The notes beneath the pieces are model-generated. The model searched no databases, was not told the origin of the DNA, and saw only the letters and a program-made list of their open reading frames with translations. From positions 545,001-609,000 of the forward strand of contig JACEFZ010011398.1 in assembly GCA_014155875.1 (NCBI GenBank): 64,000 nt of DNA, read 5' to 3'. Source of the stretch: Cepaea nemoralis. Taxonomy: Eukaryota > Mollusca > Gastropoda > Stylommatophora > Helicidae. Both the position numbers and the translations under genes were made by a program. Shown here in pieces: positions 1 through 13,500 of this stretch (the stretch's first letter is position 1; every line of letters begins with the position of its first letter).

Positions 1-1325
1 TGGGTTGAACCCTCGGCATTAGCACACAGGATGTTTAAGAACACAACGTTCTTATTCATTCGGTCACGCTGACCTCATTCTGGGAAGTACAGACAGCCAA
101 CATGACATTGACCCCACCACCCTTCGAATGCTGATTGGTCCACACAATGTGGGCGGGCACCATATACCCAGTATGGGGCGACCAGGGACCCTCCCTCGTA
201 CAGTGTACTTGTAATACCCCAGCAGGGTGGAGCCGGGCACAGCAGCTTGACAGTGTGAATGTTCTAATCAGTGTATTCCCTTACATGCTCAGAGGCTATA
301 GCAATTAGGCATCTACAACCAAGGTTATGCACACAGAAAGAATTCATTGTAACTGTGATTACCGTGGGGATAATATCGCTCCACATTAAAACAATAACAG
401 AGGCTGTGTGTGTGCTGTGTGTGCTGTGTATTTAGCCAACATTTCATTAATTTATTCACTTCTTGTGTTACACAACTGGGCAGAATGCCCCTGACCTGAT
501 GCAGTGAAATATACCAGGCAGCATGAATATGTTCATCATCTCAGGAGTGCCTAGTTGATTCTCTGCCAAGCAAAAATTTGGGTCCTGACCAAACAGAAAT
601 TGATGGCAGAAAATGGGAAGTGGGGGTGTGTCACAATAATGTTTTAAAAATTGTTAAAACGGTAGCAGATTTATTAAAGAAGATTGCACAAGGAACATGA
701 CAGTGTTAATAATTATGTGAGATGTTGGAAAAATTATGACAATAATGATATATTATGTTACAACAATTTAAATAAAAGGGGTGAAAATTATTAAAAATTT
801 CCACTTACTGAGGCATTATTTCTTCTTATCCTTTGAAGATAATCCTGTTAAATTTACTGAATAATGATAAACACACCACTTTTCTTCACCAGTATCACAA
901 GAACTGCTCCATAACATCAATAAAACACAGTTAAAACATCATATTTGTGAAGCACACAATTTTCACACAAAATGGAAAATGTCAGGAACACACGAGGCAT
1001 ATTTTGCTTAGAAACAATTTTAAAAAAAAAATGTTTACATATCCCTTACAGGACGTTGCAGTCAACACCAGCATTTTTCAGCTGCTGTTGATGTACTAGG
1101 CAAGTTTTTTACAGCTCAGTTGTTTGCATTGCTTTCTGAACAACCTGCTCACATACCTCCGTAAGTTACCAGTGTGGCGCGAACCGCTGCTGATTCTCGC
1201 TGCTGCTGTTTTCCCCACTTGGATATACAGGATTACGAACAATGTCGTTAACCCCTTGGCCAGGGAGACAGGCAGAAACAATATATACACTATTTTCTAT
1301 TTAGTATTAATTATTATTCTTTTAA
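1..1325. other. Intronic DNA, no gene recognised; possible repeat remnant at about 350-520
   Basis: No coding segment is supported. Apparent short frames at 1096-1342 resemble nothing I know. Around 357-520 two short motifs, ATTACCGTGG and a sequence close to cctgatgcagtgaaatata, recur at about 22 kb and 38 kb and suggest an old copy of the same mobile-element family. The remainder is AT-rich. Confidence 0.5.
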
Positions 1326-3636
1326 ATAAGAGATGCAGTTAGAGAGAAGCTATCTGGCACCACGAAGAATATGCAGTATGAAGACATCATACGGGTGGAA
1401 GATGTTAAACACATTTTGAAAAAGGCAAAAGACACGGCATCAGGACCCGATGGGGTCAGGTATGGCCACATGAAGGGTTTGAGCGAAGCAGGCCTGGAAG
1501 AGATGACCGACTGCTTTAACCAGAGCATTAGGACAGCATCAGTACCGCAGGATTGGGTGCACAGCTATCTCATCCCTCTCCCAAAACCATTCAAGGATCA
1601 GTCAAATCTTAGCGGCTTTAGGATCATCACCCTTCAAAATACATTTGGGAAGGTTTTAGACAAGATAGTCGCTGTTAAGCTGCAGGATTTTTTGGAAAGG
1701 GGGAAGCTTCTTCCAAGAGGCCTGGGGAGCTACAGGCCAGGAAAAGATACCTGGTCTAATGCAGCCACTTTTGCCTTTGATGTTTATGAGGGGTTCCAGA
1801 GTAGACAGGAAACGATGGCGGTAGCGCTTGATCTCGAGGATGCGTACAATAGAGTTCGATATGATATTTTGATGACCGCACTGATGGAGAAGGGGGTCAA
1901 TCCCTGGTTGGTGAACTGGATAGCAGCCGTCCTGCACTCTCGTCGGGTTGCTCTCCGTCTGGGCGCATGGACCTCAGAGCCACATATGTTAACCCCGGGA
2001 CTGCCACAGGGATCTGCAGTCTCACCGGTGCTCTTTAATGTGTATACGAGCAAGATTGCAAACCTAGAAGCACCAGGGGTTGGAAGAATACTAACATTTG
2101 CAGATGATATTCTTGCATATAGGCAGGGGAGAGATAGGGAGCAAACAGCCCAGGAGTTACAGGCGACAGTAGATGAAGTGATTGACTGGTGCACAGAAAT
2201 GAGTGCTGTCATCCACCCGGAAAAGGCGGCTGTTTTGTGGTGCTCTCTGGACAACAGGATTGTAAGAGCTGATGTCCCAAGCCTCGCGATAGATGGTAGA
2301 AATGTCAGCAGAGAGAACAAATTGAAGTATCTGGGGATCACATTTGACAGGAGCCTATCCTTCAAGGACCATGTGGAGACGGTCGTGACAAGAACTCAAA
2401 AGGGACTCAATGCACTTAAAACTATGGCTGCAATGGACATAGAGCAGAGAATGCTTTTCACACTATACCAGCACTTGATCCTCTCAGTAATTGATTATGG
2501 ATTAGGTCTGCTCACTGTCTCAGAGAGTCAGCTGGTGAAGTTAGAGCGCATACAGAACGAAGCTATGCGGGTCATTCTGGGATGCACTAGAGACACCCCA
2601 GTAGTGTGTATGCGTTACATCCTTGGTCTGCCGACTGTTGCTGGTAGGCTCAAGGTGATGCAGGCGAAGGCATACCTCAGAGTAGCTGCAGACACAGACC
2701 ACCCACTGCATGAGGCGCTGGACGCAGTTAAGGGTCAGCGACTGATAAGAGGGAAATCATGGATGGCTCAGGCGGAGGATACGATCAGACAGGTGTGCCC
2801 CTTGGAGAACATTAGGCGTGGAGAGGAGTGGGTCAGAGTGCCAGCGGAGCAGTCAGACTTGTGCAGAGTTATAATCACATTAAGCCGGGAGTGCAGGGAG
2901 TGGCCAGCAGGGGCCACGGAAGTGGAAATCCAGCAACTAATTCAGGACAATGCTCACTCGAGTGATGTGATTATCTACACAGATGGTTCGGTGTCAAGAG
3001 GTGAGAGAAGTGGCTGGGGTTTCATAGCCAAAGCTAATGGTCGATGTTTGGGGCAGGAGAGCTTGGCATATGATACCACAACATCCAGCTTAAGAATGGA
3101 GGTGGAGGCAGTAACTGCGGCTCTCCGCTGGATGGAGAATACGACACACACACACATCGTGATTGTAACTGACTCAGAAAGCATGCTGACGAGGGTGAGG
3201 ACGGGCAGACTTCGTGCGGAGTGGCTTGCTTCGCTTCGGAGGTCACGGGTGACAAGCATCGCCTGGATCTTTTCTCCGGGGCATGCCGGTGTGCTGGGAA
3301 ATGAACAGGCGGACAGATTGGCTGGCTCTGCAGAACTTGGTGGAGTATTGATACATGACAAGGCAGACGTGGTTGCGGCCTTGTGGGAGCACGTGCACAC
3401 CTCGGAGGAGCAGATGGATTACCATGGTCTGGCAAGAATGAGACAACGAGGAGTGACGAAGGGATCTGGCCGACGCTCAACGCTCAAAGGAAAGGCGAGA
3501 CGGACTTATAATCAGATTGCTACTGGTAATATTAGTGATGGAACTCTTCGCTGGCTGCTGATGATGGGGACGGAGCACTTATGGGAATGCCCCGAATGCT
3601 GTGATGTCGATTCCTAAATCAATCATCATCATCATT
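1326..3636 (+). mobile_element. I-superfamily-like non-LTR retrotransposon: RT plus RNase H, 5' truncated
   Basis: An open frame runs from just after a stop at 1323 to 3617; the first Met is at 1371 (748 codons). Reverse transcriptase motifs appear in order: SGPDGV near codon 25, the FRIITLQNTFGK block, catalytic DLEDAYN near 154, PGLPQGSAVSPVLFN, and FADD near 243, then LKYLGITFD. RNase H begins near codon 533 with YTDGS, then RMEVEAV, VTDSES and GHAGVLGNEQADRLA, so all four acidic catalytic positions are present. The frame ends TLRWLLMMGTEHLWECPEC. The 3' tail is an (ATC)n run at 3620-3636. The endonuclease and 5' part are missing, as expected of target-primed 5' truncation. An RT joined to RNase H fits the I/Nimb/Ingi group; the exact clade is uncertain. 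It lies in a ZSWIM8 intron in sense orientation. Confidence 0.9.
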
Positions 3637-4269
3637 TAATGATTTAAATACTCCTTAAATACTTTGTGATAGGCAAAGCAAACTTAGGGGCACAAGTGTA
3701 GCCCATTAGAGCAAGCCTAATTCGACACGATGACAAACTTTCACTGTTAGTTCTGTTTTCCATTATGACCGCCCGCTAAATAGTTGAACTGAATAACCAC
3801 TTTAACCACGTGCTATCAGGTTAGAATCTTTCACAAAGTCCTTTAAAGCAGAATAACTATAATCTAAAATTGTTTAAAAGTATTATCTAATGTAAATATG
3901 TGAGGCCGAAAACTAGAGGGTGTTGCCATTTCTAAAACCAGAAAAGTAACCACAATTTAACTAAAAATTCTGCCCAAATTCGAGATTCTTGCTACCTCGC
4001 GTTCACTGTTTTTGAATGAGTGACCTTTTTCCGGTGTAAAACGTCATTTACTGGGCATTAAAATTACCGGAGATACGCAAAATGAAACAAATAACCAATT
4101 GTCAACATATTGCCATTATAGTGACTCATGGCAGAGAAAGGATGTTACTTTGCACCAGTAAAGTGGCAAATGGCAGAGAATCAGCTAGGACTGGTACTTT
4201 ACTGTTGTCCCTCTTTTCGTGTCAGTGTTCTGTGTATTCTGTAAACAGTATTTGATTTTGTTTGTGCAG
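3637..4269. other. Intronic DNA upstream of exon 1, nothing recognised
   Basis: AT-rich sequence between the retrotransposon tail and the first ZSWIM8 exon of the window. No family motif, tandem repeat or plausible coding exon was seen except the acceptor region (pyrimidine tract and cag) at 4250-4269. Confidence 0.5.
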
Positions 4270-4364
4270 GCTGTATTCGTGCCTGGCCAATGGGAGTGCA
4301 GACGAGTTCACAAAAGGAGAACACTTGTACAAGAATAAGTGCGTGAGGGATACTCTGCAGATAG
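4270..4364 (+). CDS. ZSWIM8: ZSWIM8 exon 1 of window (pre-SWIM segment)
   Basis: This 95-nt internal exon encodes LYSCLANGSADEF followed by a diverged stretch ending in TLQIG. Family knowledge: the YSCLANGSADEF block sits just before the SWIM zinc finger. The acceptor is tttgtttgtgcag|G and the donor ATAG|gtatga. The exon begins with the third base of an Arg codon and ends with the first base of a Gly codon, which exon 2 completes (G|GA) more than 20 kb downstream. The 31 complete codons are open. The preceding exon was looked for in 1-4269 and not found, so the transcript must enter from outside the window. Confidence 0.9.
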
Positions 4365-4550
4365 GTATGAATGTGAATTGTATTCTCAGTGTTGTTTGTA
4401 CATGTTGGCATTCATTCTGACCCTCTCCTTGAATATTCTGTTCATCTTCTTGTTATTATCAATTGTTTTACTCTGGTTCTTTCCTTGTAGACAATTTCCA
4501 TCCATTGTAACAGCCTCAATCTGGCCATGGCTAGGTTCTTGTTCCTCAAC

Positions 4551-7500
4551 AGTTTTGTCAGGGTAGAGATCTAATTACCTACTCTTTGTGATTGTCATCT
4601 ACTGTTTTGTCAGGGTAGAGATCTAATTACCTACTCTTTGTGATTGTCATCTACTGTTTTGTCAGGGTAGAGATCTAATTACCTACTCTTTGTGATTGGC
4701 ATCTACTGTTTTGTCAGGGTAGAGATCTAATTACCTAGTCTTTGTGATTGGCATCTACTGTTTTGTCAGGGTAGAGATCTAATTACCTACTCTTTGTGAT
4801 TGTCATCTACTGTTTTGTCAGGGTAGAGATCTAATTACCTAGTCTTTGTGATTGTCATCTACTGTTTTGTCAGGGTAGAGATCTAATTACCTAGTCTTTG
4901 TGATTGTCATCTACTGTTTTGTCAGGGTAGAGATCTAATTACCTAGTCTTTGTGATTGTCATCTACTGTTTTGTCAGGGTAGAGATCTAATTACCTAGTC
5001 TTTGTGATTGTCATCTACTGTTTTGTCAGGGTAGGGATCTAATTACCTTCTCTTTGTGATTGTCATCTACTGTTTTGTCAGGGTAGAGATCTAATTACCT
5101 AGTCTTTGTGATTGTCATCTACTATTTTGTCAGGGTAGAGATCTAATTACCTAGTCTTTGTGATTGTCATCTACTGTTTTGTCAGGGTAGAGATCTAATT
5201 ACCTAGTCTTTGTGATTGTCATCTACTGTTTTGTCAGGGTAGAGATCTAATTACCTAGTCTTTGTGATTGTCATCTACTGTTTTGTCAGGGTAGAGATCT
5301 AATTGCCTACTCTTTGTGATTGTCATCTACAGTTTTGTCAGGGTAGAGATCTAATTACCTAGTCTTTGTGATTGTCATCTACAGTTTTGTCAGGGTAGAG
5401 ATCTAATTGCCTACTCTTTGTGATTGTCATCTACAGTTTTGTCAGGGTAGAGATCTAATTACCTACTCTTTGTGATTGTCATCTACAGTTTTGTCAGGGT
5501 AGAGATCTAATTACCTAGTCTTTGTGATTGTCATCTACTGTTTTGTCAGGGTAGAGATCTAATTGCCTACTCTTTGTGATTGGCATCTACTGTTTTGTCA
5601 GGGTAGAGATCTAATTACCTACTCTTTGTGATTGGCATCTACTGTTTGTCAGGGTAGAGATCTAATTACCTAGTCTTTGTGATTGTCATCTACTGTTTTG
5701 TCAGGGTAGAGATCTAATTACCTACTCTTTGTGATTGGCATCTACTGTTTTGTCAGGGTAGAGATCTAATTACCTACTCTTTGTGATTGTCATCTACTGT
5801 TTTGTCAGGGTAGAGATCTAATTACCTACTCTTTGTGATTGGCATCTACTGTTTTGTCAGGGTAGAGATCTAATTGCCTACTCTTTGTGATTGGCATCTA
5901 CTGTTTTGTCAGGGTAGAGATCTAATTGCCTACTCTTTGTGATTTGCATCTACTGTTTTGTCAGCGTAGAGATCTAATTGCCTACTCTTTGTGATTGGCA
6001 TCTACTGTTTTGTCAGGGTAGAGATCTAATTGCCTACTCTTTGTGATTGTCATCTACTGTTTTGTCAGGGTAGAGATCTAATTGCCTACTCTTTGTGATT
6101 GGCATGTACTGTCTTGTCAGGGTAGAGATCTAATTGCCTACTCTTTGTGATTGGCATCTACTGTTTTGTCAGGGTAGAGATCTAATTGCCTAGTCTTTGT
6201 GATTGGCATCTACTGTTTTGTCAGGGTAGAGATCTAATTACCTACTCTTTGTGATTGGCATCTACTGTTTTGTCAGGGTAGAGATCTAATTGCCTACTCT
6301 TTGTGATTGGCATCTACTGTTTTGTCAGGGTAGAGATCTAATTACCTAGTCTTTGTGATTGGCATCTACAGTTTTGTCAGGGTAGAGATCTAATTACCTA
6401 CTCTTTGTGATTGGCATCTACTGTTTTGTCAGGGTAGAGATCTAATTGCCTACTCTTTGTGATTGGCATCTACTGTTTTGTCAGGGTAGAGATCTAATTA
6501 CCTAGTCTTTGTGATTGACGTCTACAGTTTTGTCAGGGTAGAGATCTAATTGCCTACTCTTTGTGATTGGCATCTACTGTTTTGTCAGGGTAGAGATCTA
6601 ATTGCCTACTCTTTGTGATTGGCATCTACTGTTTTGTCAGGGTAGAGATCTAATTACCTAGGCTTTGTGATTGGCATCTACAGTTTTGTCAGGGTAGAGA
6701 TCTAATTACCTAGTCTTTGTGATTGGCATCTACTGTTTTGTCAGGGTAGAGATCTAATTGCCTACTCTTTGTGATTGGCATCTACTGTTTTGTCAGGGTA
6801 GAGATCTAATTACCTAGTCTTTGTGATTGGCATCTACAGCTTTGTCAGGGTAGAGATCTAATTGCCTACTCTTTGTGATTGTCATCTACTGTTTTGTCAG
6901 GGTAGAGATCTAATTACCTAGTCTTTGTGATTGTCATCTACTGTTTTGTCAGGGTAGAGATCTAATTACCTAGTCTTTGTGATTGGCATCTACTGTTTTG
7001 TCAGGGTAGAGATCTAATTACCTACTCTTTGTGATTGGCATCTACTGTTTTGTCAGGGTAGAGATCTAATTACCTACTCTTTGTGATTGGCATCTACTGT
7101 TTTGTCAGGGTAGAGATCTAATTGCCTACTCTTTGTGATTGGCATCTACTGTTTTGTCAGGGTAGAGATCTAATTACCTACGCTTTGTGATTGGCATCTA
7201 CTGTTTTGTCAGGGTAGAGATCTAATTACCTACTCTTTGTGATTGGCATCTACTGTTTTGTCAGGGTAGAGATCTAATTACCTACTCTTTGTGATTGGCA
7301 TCTACTGTTTTGTCAGGGTAGAGATCTAATTACCTACTCTTTGTGATTAGCATCTACTGTTTTGTCAGGGTAGAGATCTAATTGCCTACTCTTTGTGATT
7401 GGAATCTACTGTTTTATCAGGGTAGAGATCTAATTACCTAGTCTTTGTGATTGGCATCTACAGTTTTGTCAGGGTAGAGGATCTAATTACCTAGTCTTTG

Positions 7501-10500
7501 TGATTGGCATCTACTGTTTTGTCAGGGTAGAGATCTAATTGCCTACTCTTTGTGATTGGCATCTACTGTTTTGTCAGGGTAGAGATCTAATTAACCTAGT
7601 CTTTGTGATTGGCATCTACAGTTTTGTCAGGGTAGAGATCTAATTGCCTACTCTTTGTGATTGTCATCTACTGTTTTGTCAGGGTAGAGATCTAATTGCC
7701 TACTCTTGTGATTGGCATCTACGGTTTTGTCAGGGTAGAGATCTAATTACCCAGTCTTTGTGATTTGGCATCTACTGTTTTGTCAGGGTAGAGATCTAAT
7801 TACCTACTCTTTGTGATTGGCATCTACTGTTTTGTCAGGGTAGAGACTAATTACCTACTCTTGTGATTGTCATCTACAGTTTTGTCAGGGTAGAGATCTA
7901 ATTGCCTACTCATTGTGATTGTCATCTACTGTTTTGTCAGGGTAGGAGATCTAAGTGCCTAATCTTTGTGATTGGCATCTACAGTTTTGTCAGGGTAGAG
8001 ATCTAATTGCCTACTCTCTTTGATTGTCATCTACTGTTTTGTCAGGGTAGAGATCTAATTACCTACTCTTTGTGATTGGCATCTACTGTTTTGTCAGGGT
8101 AGAGATCTAATTGCCTACTCTTTGTGATTGTCATCTACTGTTTTGTCAGGATAGAGATCTAATTACCTACTCTTTGTGATTGTCATCTACTGTTTTGTCA
8201 GGGTAGAGATCTAATTACCTACTCTTTGTGATTGTCATCTACTGTTTTGTCAGGGTAGAGATCTAATTACCTAGTCTTTGTGATTGTCATCTACTGTTTT
8301 GTCAGGGTAGAGATCTAATTACCTACTCTTTGTGATTGTCATCTACTGTTTTGTCAGGGTAGAGATCTAATTGCCTACTCTTTGTGATTGGCATCTACTG
8401 TTTTGTCAGGGTAGAGATCTAATTGCCTACTCTTTGTGATTGTCATCTACTGTTTTGTCAGGGTAGAGATCTAATTACCTACTCTTTGTGATTGGCATTT
8501 ACTGTTTTGTCAGGGTAGAGATCTAATTACCTAGTCTTTGTGATTGGCATCTACAGTTTTGTCAGGTAGAGATCTAATTGCCTACTCTTTGTGATTGGCA
8601 TCTACTGTTTTGTCAGGGTAGAGATCTAATTACCTACTCTTTGTGATTGGCATCTACAGTTTTGTCAGGGTAGAGATTTAATTACCTACTCTTTGTGATT
8701 GGCATCTACTGTTTTGTCAGGGTAGAGATCTAATTGCCTAGTTATTGTGATTGGCATCTACTGTTTTGTCAGGGTAGAGATCTAATTACCTACTCTTTGT
8801 GATTGTCATCTACTGTTTTGTCAGGGTAGAGATCTAATTGCCTACTCTTTGTGATTGGCATCTACTGTTTTGTCAGGGTAGAGATCTAATTGCCTACTCT
8901 TTGTGATTGGCATCTACTGTTTTGTCAGGGTAGAGATCTAATTGCCTACTCTGTGTGATTGGCATCTACTGTTTTGTCAGGGTAGAGATCTAATTGCCTA
9001 CTCTTTGTGATTGTCATCTACTGTTTTGTCAGGGTAGAGATCTAATTGTCTACTCTTTGTGATTGGCATCTACTGTTTTGTCAGGGTAGAGATCTAATTG
9101 CCTACTCTTTGTGATTGTCATCTACTGTTTTGTCAGGGTAGAGATCTAATTGCCTACTATTTGTGATTGTCATCTACTGTTTTGTCAGGGTAGAGATCTA
9201 ATTGCCTACTCTTTGTGATTGTCATCTACTGTTTTGTCAGGGTAGAGATCTAATTGCCTACTCTTTGTGATTGTCATCTACAGTTTTGTCAGGGTAGAGA
9301 TCTAATTACCTACTCTTTGTGATTGTCATCTACTGTTTTGTCAGGGTAGAGATCTAATTGCCTAATCTTTGTGATTGGCATCTACTGTTTTGTCATGGTA
9401 GAGATCTAATTGCCTACTATTTGTGATTGGCATCTACTGTTTTGTCAGGGTAGAGATCTAATTGCCTACCTCTTTGTGATTGGCATCTACTGTTTTGTCA
9501 AGGTAGAGATCTAATTGCCTACTCTTTGTGATTGGCATCTACTGTTTGTAAGGGTAGAGATCTAATTGCCTACTCTTTGTGATTGTCATCTACTGTTTTG
9601 TCAGGGTAGAGATCTAATTGCCTACTCTTTGTGATTGGCATCTACTGTTTTGTCAGGGTAGAGATCTAATTGCCTACTCTTGTGATTGGCATCTACTGTT
9701 TTGTCAGGGTAGAGATCTAATTGCCTAGTCTTTGTGATTGGCATCTACTGTTTTGTCAGGGTAGAGATCTAATTGCCTACTCTTTGTGATGGCATCTACT
9801 GTTTTGTCAGGGTAGAGATCTAATTGCCTACTCTTTGTGATTGGCATCTACTGTTTTGTCAGGGTAGAGATCTAATTGCCCTACTCTTTGTGATTGGCAT
9901 CTACTGTTTTGTCAGGGTAGAGATCTAATTGCCTACTCTTTGTGATTGGCATCTACTGTTTTGTCAGGGTAGAGATCTAATTGCCTAGTCTTTGTGATTG
10001 GCATCTACTGTTGTGTCAGGGTAGAGATCTAATTGCCTAGTCTTTGTGATTGGCATCTACTGTTTTGTCAGGGTAGAGATCTAATTGCCTACTCTTTGTG
10101 ATTGGCATCTACTGTTTTGTCAGGGTAGAGATCTAATTGCCTAGTCTTTGTGATTGGCATCTACTGTTTTGTCAGGGTAGAGATCTAATTGCCTACTCTT
10201 TGTGATTGGCATCTACTGTTTTGTCAGGGTAGAGATCTAATTGCCTACTCTTTGTGATTGGCATCTACTGTTTTGTCCGGGTAGAGATCTAATTGCCTAG
10301 TTATTGTGATTGGCATCTACTGTTTTGTCAGGGTAGAGATCTAATTACCTACTCTTTGTGATTGTCATCTACTGTTTTGTCAGGGTAGAGATCTAATTGC
10401 CTACTCTTTGTGATTGGCATCTACTGTTTTGTCAGGGTAGAGATCTAATTGCCTACTCTTTGTGATTGGCATCTACTGTTTTGTCAGGGTAGAGATCTAA

Positions 10501-13500
10501 TTGCCTACTCTGTGTGATTGGCATCTACTGTTTGTCAGGGTTAGAGATCTAATTGCCTACTCTTTGTGATTGTCATCTACTGTTTTGTCAGGGTAGAGAT
10601 CTAATTGCCTACTCTTTGTGATTGGCATCTACTGTTTTGTCAGGGTAGAGATCTAATTGCCTACTCTTTGTGATTGTCATCTACTGTTTTGTCAGGGTAG
10701 AGATCTAATTGCCTACTATTTGTGATTGTCATCTACTGTTTTGTCAGGGTAGAGATCTAATTGCCTACTCTTGTGATTGTCATCTACTGTTTTGTCAGGG
10801 TAGAGATCTAATTGCCTACTCTTTGTGATTGTCATCTACAGTTTTGTCGGGGTAGAGATCTAATTACCTACTCTTTGTGATTGTCATCTACTGTTTTGTC
10901 AGGGTAGAGATCTAATTGCCTAATCTTTGTGATTGGCATCTACTGTTTTGTCATGGTAGAGATCTAATTGCCTAATCTTTGTGATTGGCATCTACTGTTT
11001 TGTCAGGGTAGAGATCTAATTACCTACTCTTTGTGATTGGCATTTACTGTTTTGTCAGGGTAGAGATCTAATTACCTAGTCTTTGTGATTGGCATCTACA
11101 GTTTTGTCAGGGTAGAGATCTAATTGCCTACTCTTTGTGATTGGCATCTACTGTTTTGTCAGGGTAGAGATCTAATTACCTACTCTTTGTGATTGGCATC
11201 TACAGTTTTGTCAGGGTAGAGATTTAATTACCTACTCTTTGTGATTGGCATCTACTGTTTTGTCAGGGTAGAGATCTAATTGCCTAGTTATTGTGATTGG
11301 CATCTACTGTTTTGTCAGGGTAGAGATCTAATTACCTACTCTTTGTGATTGTCATCTACTGTTTTGTCAGGGTAGAGATCTAATTGCCTACTCTTTGTGA
11401 TTGGCATCTACTGTTTGTCAGGGTAGAGATCTAATTGCCTACTCTTTGTGATTGGCATCTACTGTTTTGTCAGGGTAGAGATCTAATTGCCTACTCTGTG
11501 TGATTGGCATCTACTGTTTTGTCAGGGTAGAGATCTAATTGCCTACTCTTTGTGATTGTCATCTACTGTTTTGTCAGGGTAGAGATCTAATTGTCTACTC
11601 TTTGTGATTGGCATCTACTGTTTTGTCAGGGTAGAGATCTAATTGCCTACTCTTTGTGATTGTCATCTACTGTTTTGTCAGGGTAGAGATCTAATTGCCT
11701 ACTATTTGTGATTGTCATCTACTGTTTTGTCAGGGTAGAGATCTAATTGCCTACTCTTTGTGATTGTCATCTACTGTTTTGTCAGGGTAGAGATCTAATT
11801 GCCTACTCTTTGTGATTGTCATCTACAGTTTTGTCAGGGTAGAGATCTAATTACCTACTCTTTGTGATTGTCATCTACTGTTTTGTCAGGGTAGAGATCT
11901 AATTGCCTAATCTTTGTGATTGGCATCTACTGTTTTGTCATGGTAGAGATCTAATTGCCTACTATTTGTGATTGGCATCTACTGTTTTGTCAGGGTAGAG
12001 ATCTAATTGCCTACTCTTTGTGATTGGCATCTACTGTTTTGTCAAGGTAGAGATCTAATTGCCTACTCTTTGTGATTGGCATCTACTGTTTTGTAAGGGT
12101 AGAGATCTAATTGCCTACTCTTTGTGATTGTCATCTACTGTTTTGTCAGGGTAGAGATCTAATTGCCTACTCTTTGTGATTGGCATCTACTGTTTTGTCA
12201 GGGTAGAGATCTAATTGCCTACTCTTTGTGATTGGCATCTACTGTTTTGTCAGGGTAGAGATCTAATTGCCTAGTCTTTGTGATTGGCATCTACTGTTTT
12301 GTCAGGGTAGAGATCTAATTGCCTACTCTTTGTGATTGGCATCTACTGTTTTGTCAGGGTAGAGATCTAATTGCCTACTCTTTGTGATTGGCATCTACTG
12401 TTTTGTCAGGGTAGAGATCTAATTGCCTACTCTTTGTGATTGGCATCTACTGTTTTGTCAGGGTAGAGATCTAATTGCCTACTCTTTGTGATTGGCATCT
12501 ACTGTTTTGTCAGGGTAGAGATCTAATTGCCTAGTCCTTTGTGATTGGCATCTACTGTTGTGTCAGGGTAGAGATCTAATTGCCTAGTCTTTGTGATTGG
12601 CATCTACTGTTTTGTCAGGGTAGAGATCTAATTGCCTACTCTTTGTGATTGGCATCTACTGTTTGTCAGGGTAGAGATCTAATTGCCTAGTCTTTGTGAT
12701 TGGCATCTACTGTTTTGTCAGGGTAGAGATCTAATTGCCTACTCTTTGTGATTGGCATCTACTGTTTTGTCAGGGTAGAGATCTAATTGCCTACTCTTTG
12801 TGATTGGCATCTACTGTTTTGGTCCGGGTAGAGATCTAATTGCCTAGTTATTGTGATTGGCATCTACTGTTTTGTCAGGGTAGAGATCTAATTACCTACT
12901 CTTTGTGATTGTCATCTACTGTTTTGTCAGGGTAGAGATCTAATTGCCTACTCTTTGTGATTGGCATCTACTGTTTTGTCAGGGTAGAGATCTAATTGCC
13001 TACTCTTGTGATTGGCATCTACTGTTTTGTCAGGGTAGAGATCTAATTGCCTACTCTGTGTGATTGGCATCTACTGTTTTGTCAGGGTAGAGATCTAATT
13101 GCCTACTCTTTGTGATTGTCCATCTACTGTTTTGTCAGGGTAGAGATCTAATTGCCTACTCTTTGTGATTGGCATCTACTGTTTTGTCAGGGTAGAGATC
13201 TAATTGCCTACTCTTTGTGATTGTCATCTACTGTTTTGTCAGGGTAGAGATCTAATTGCCTACTATTTGTGATTGTCATCTACTGTTTTGTCAGGGTAGA
13301 GATCTAATTGCCTACTCTTGTGATTGTCATCTACTGTTTTGTCAGGGTAGAGATCTAATTGCCTACTCTTTGTGATTGTCATCTACAGTTTTGTCGGGGT
13401 AGAGATCTAATTACCTACTCTTTGTGATTGTCATCTACTGTTTTGTCAGGGTAGAGATCTAATTGCCTAATCTTTGTGATTGGCATCTACTGTTTTGTCA

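Noticed and set aside
1..4269. An upstream ZSWIM8 exon
   Set aside because: I looked for the segment preceding YSCLANGSADEF and for a BC-box-like stretch and found neither; the upstream exon must lie beyond the window.
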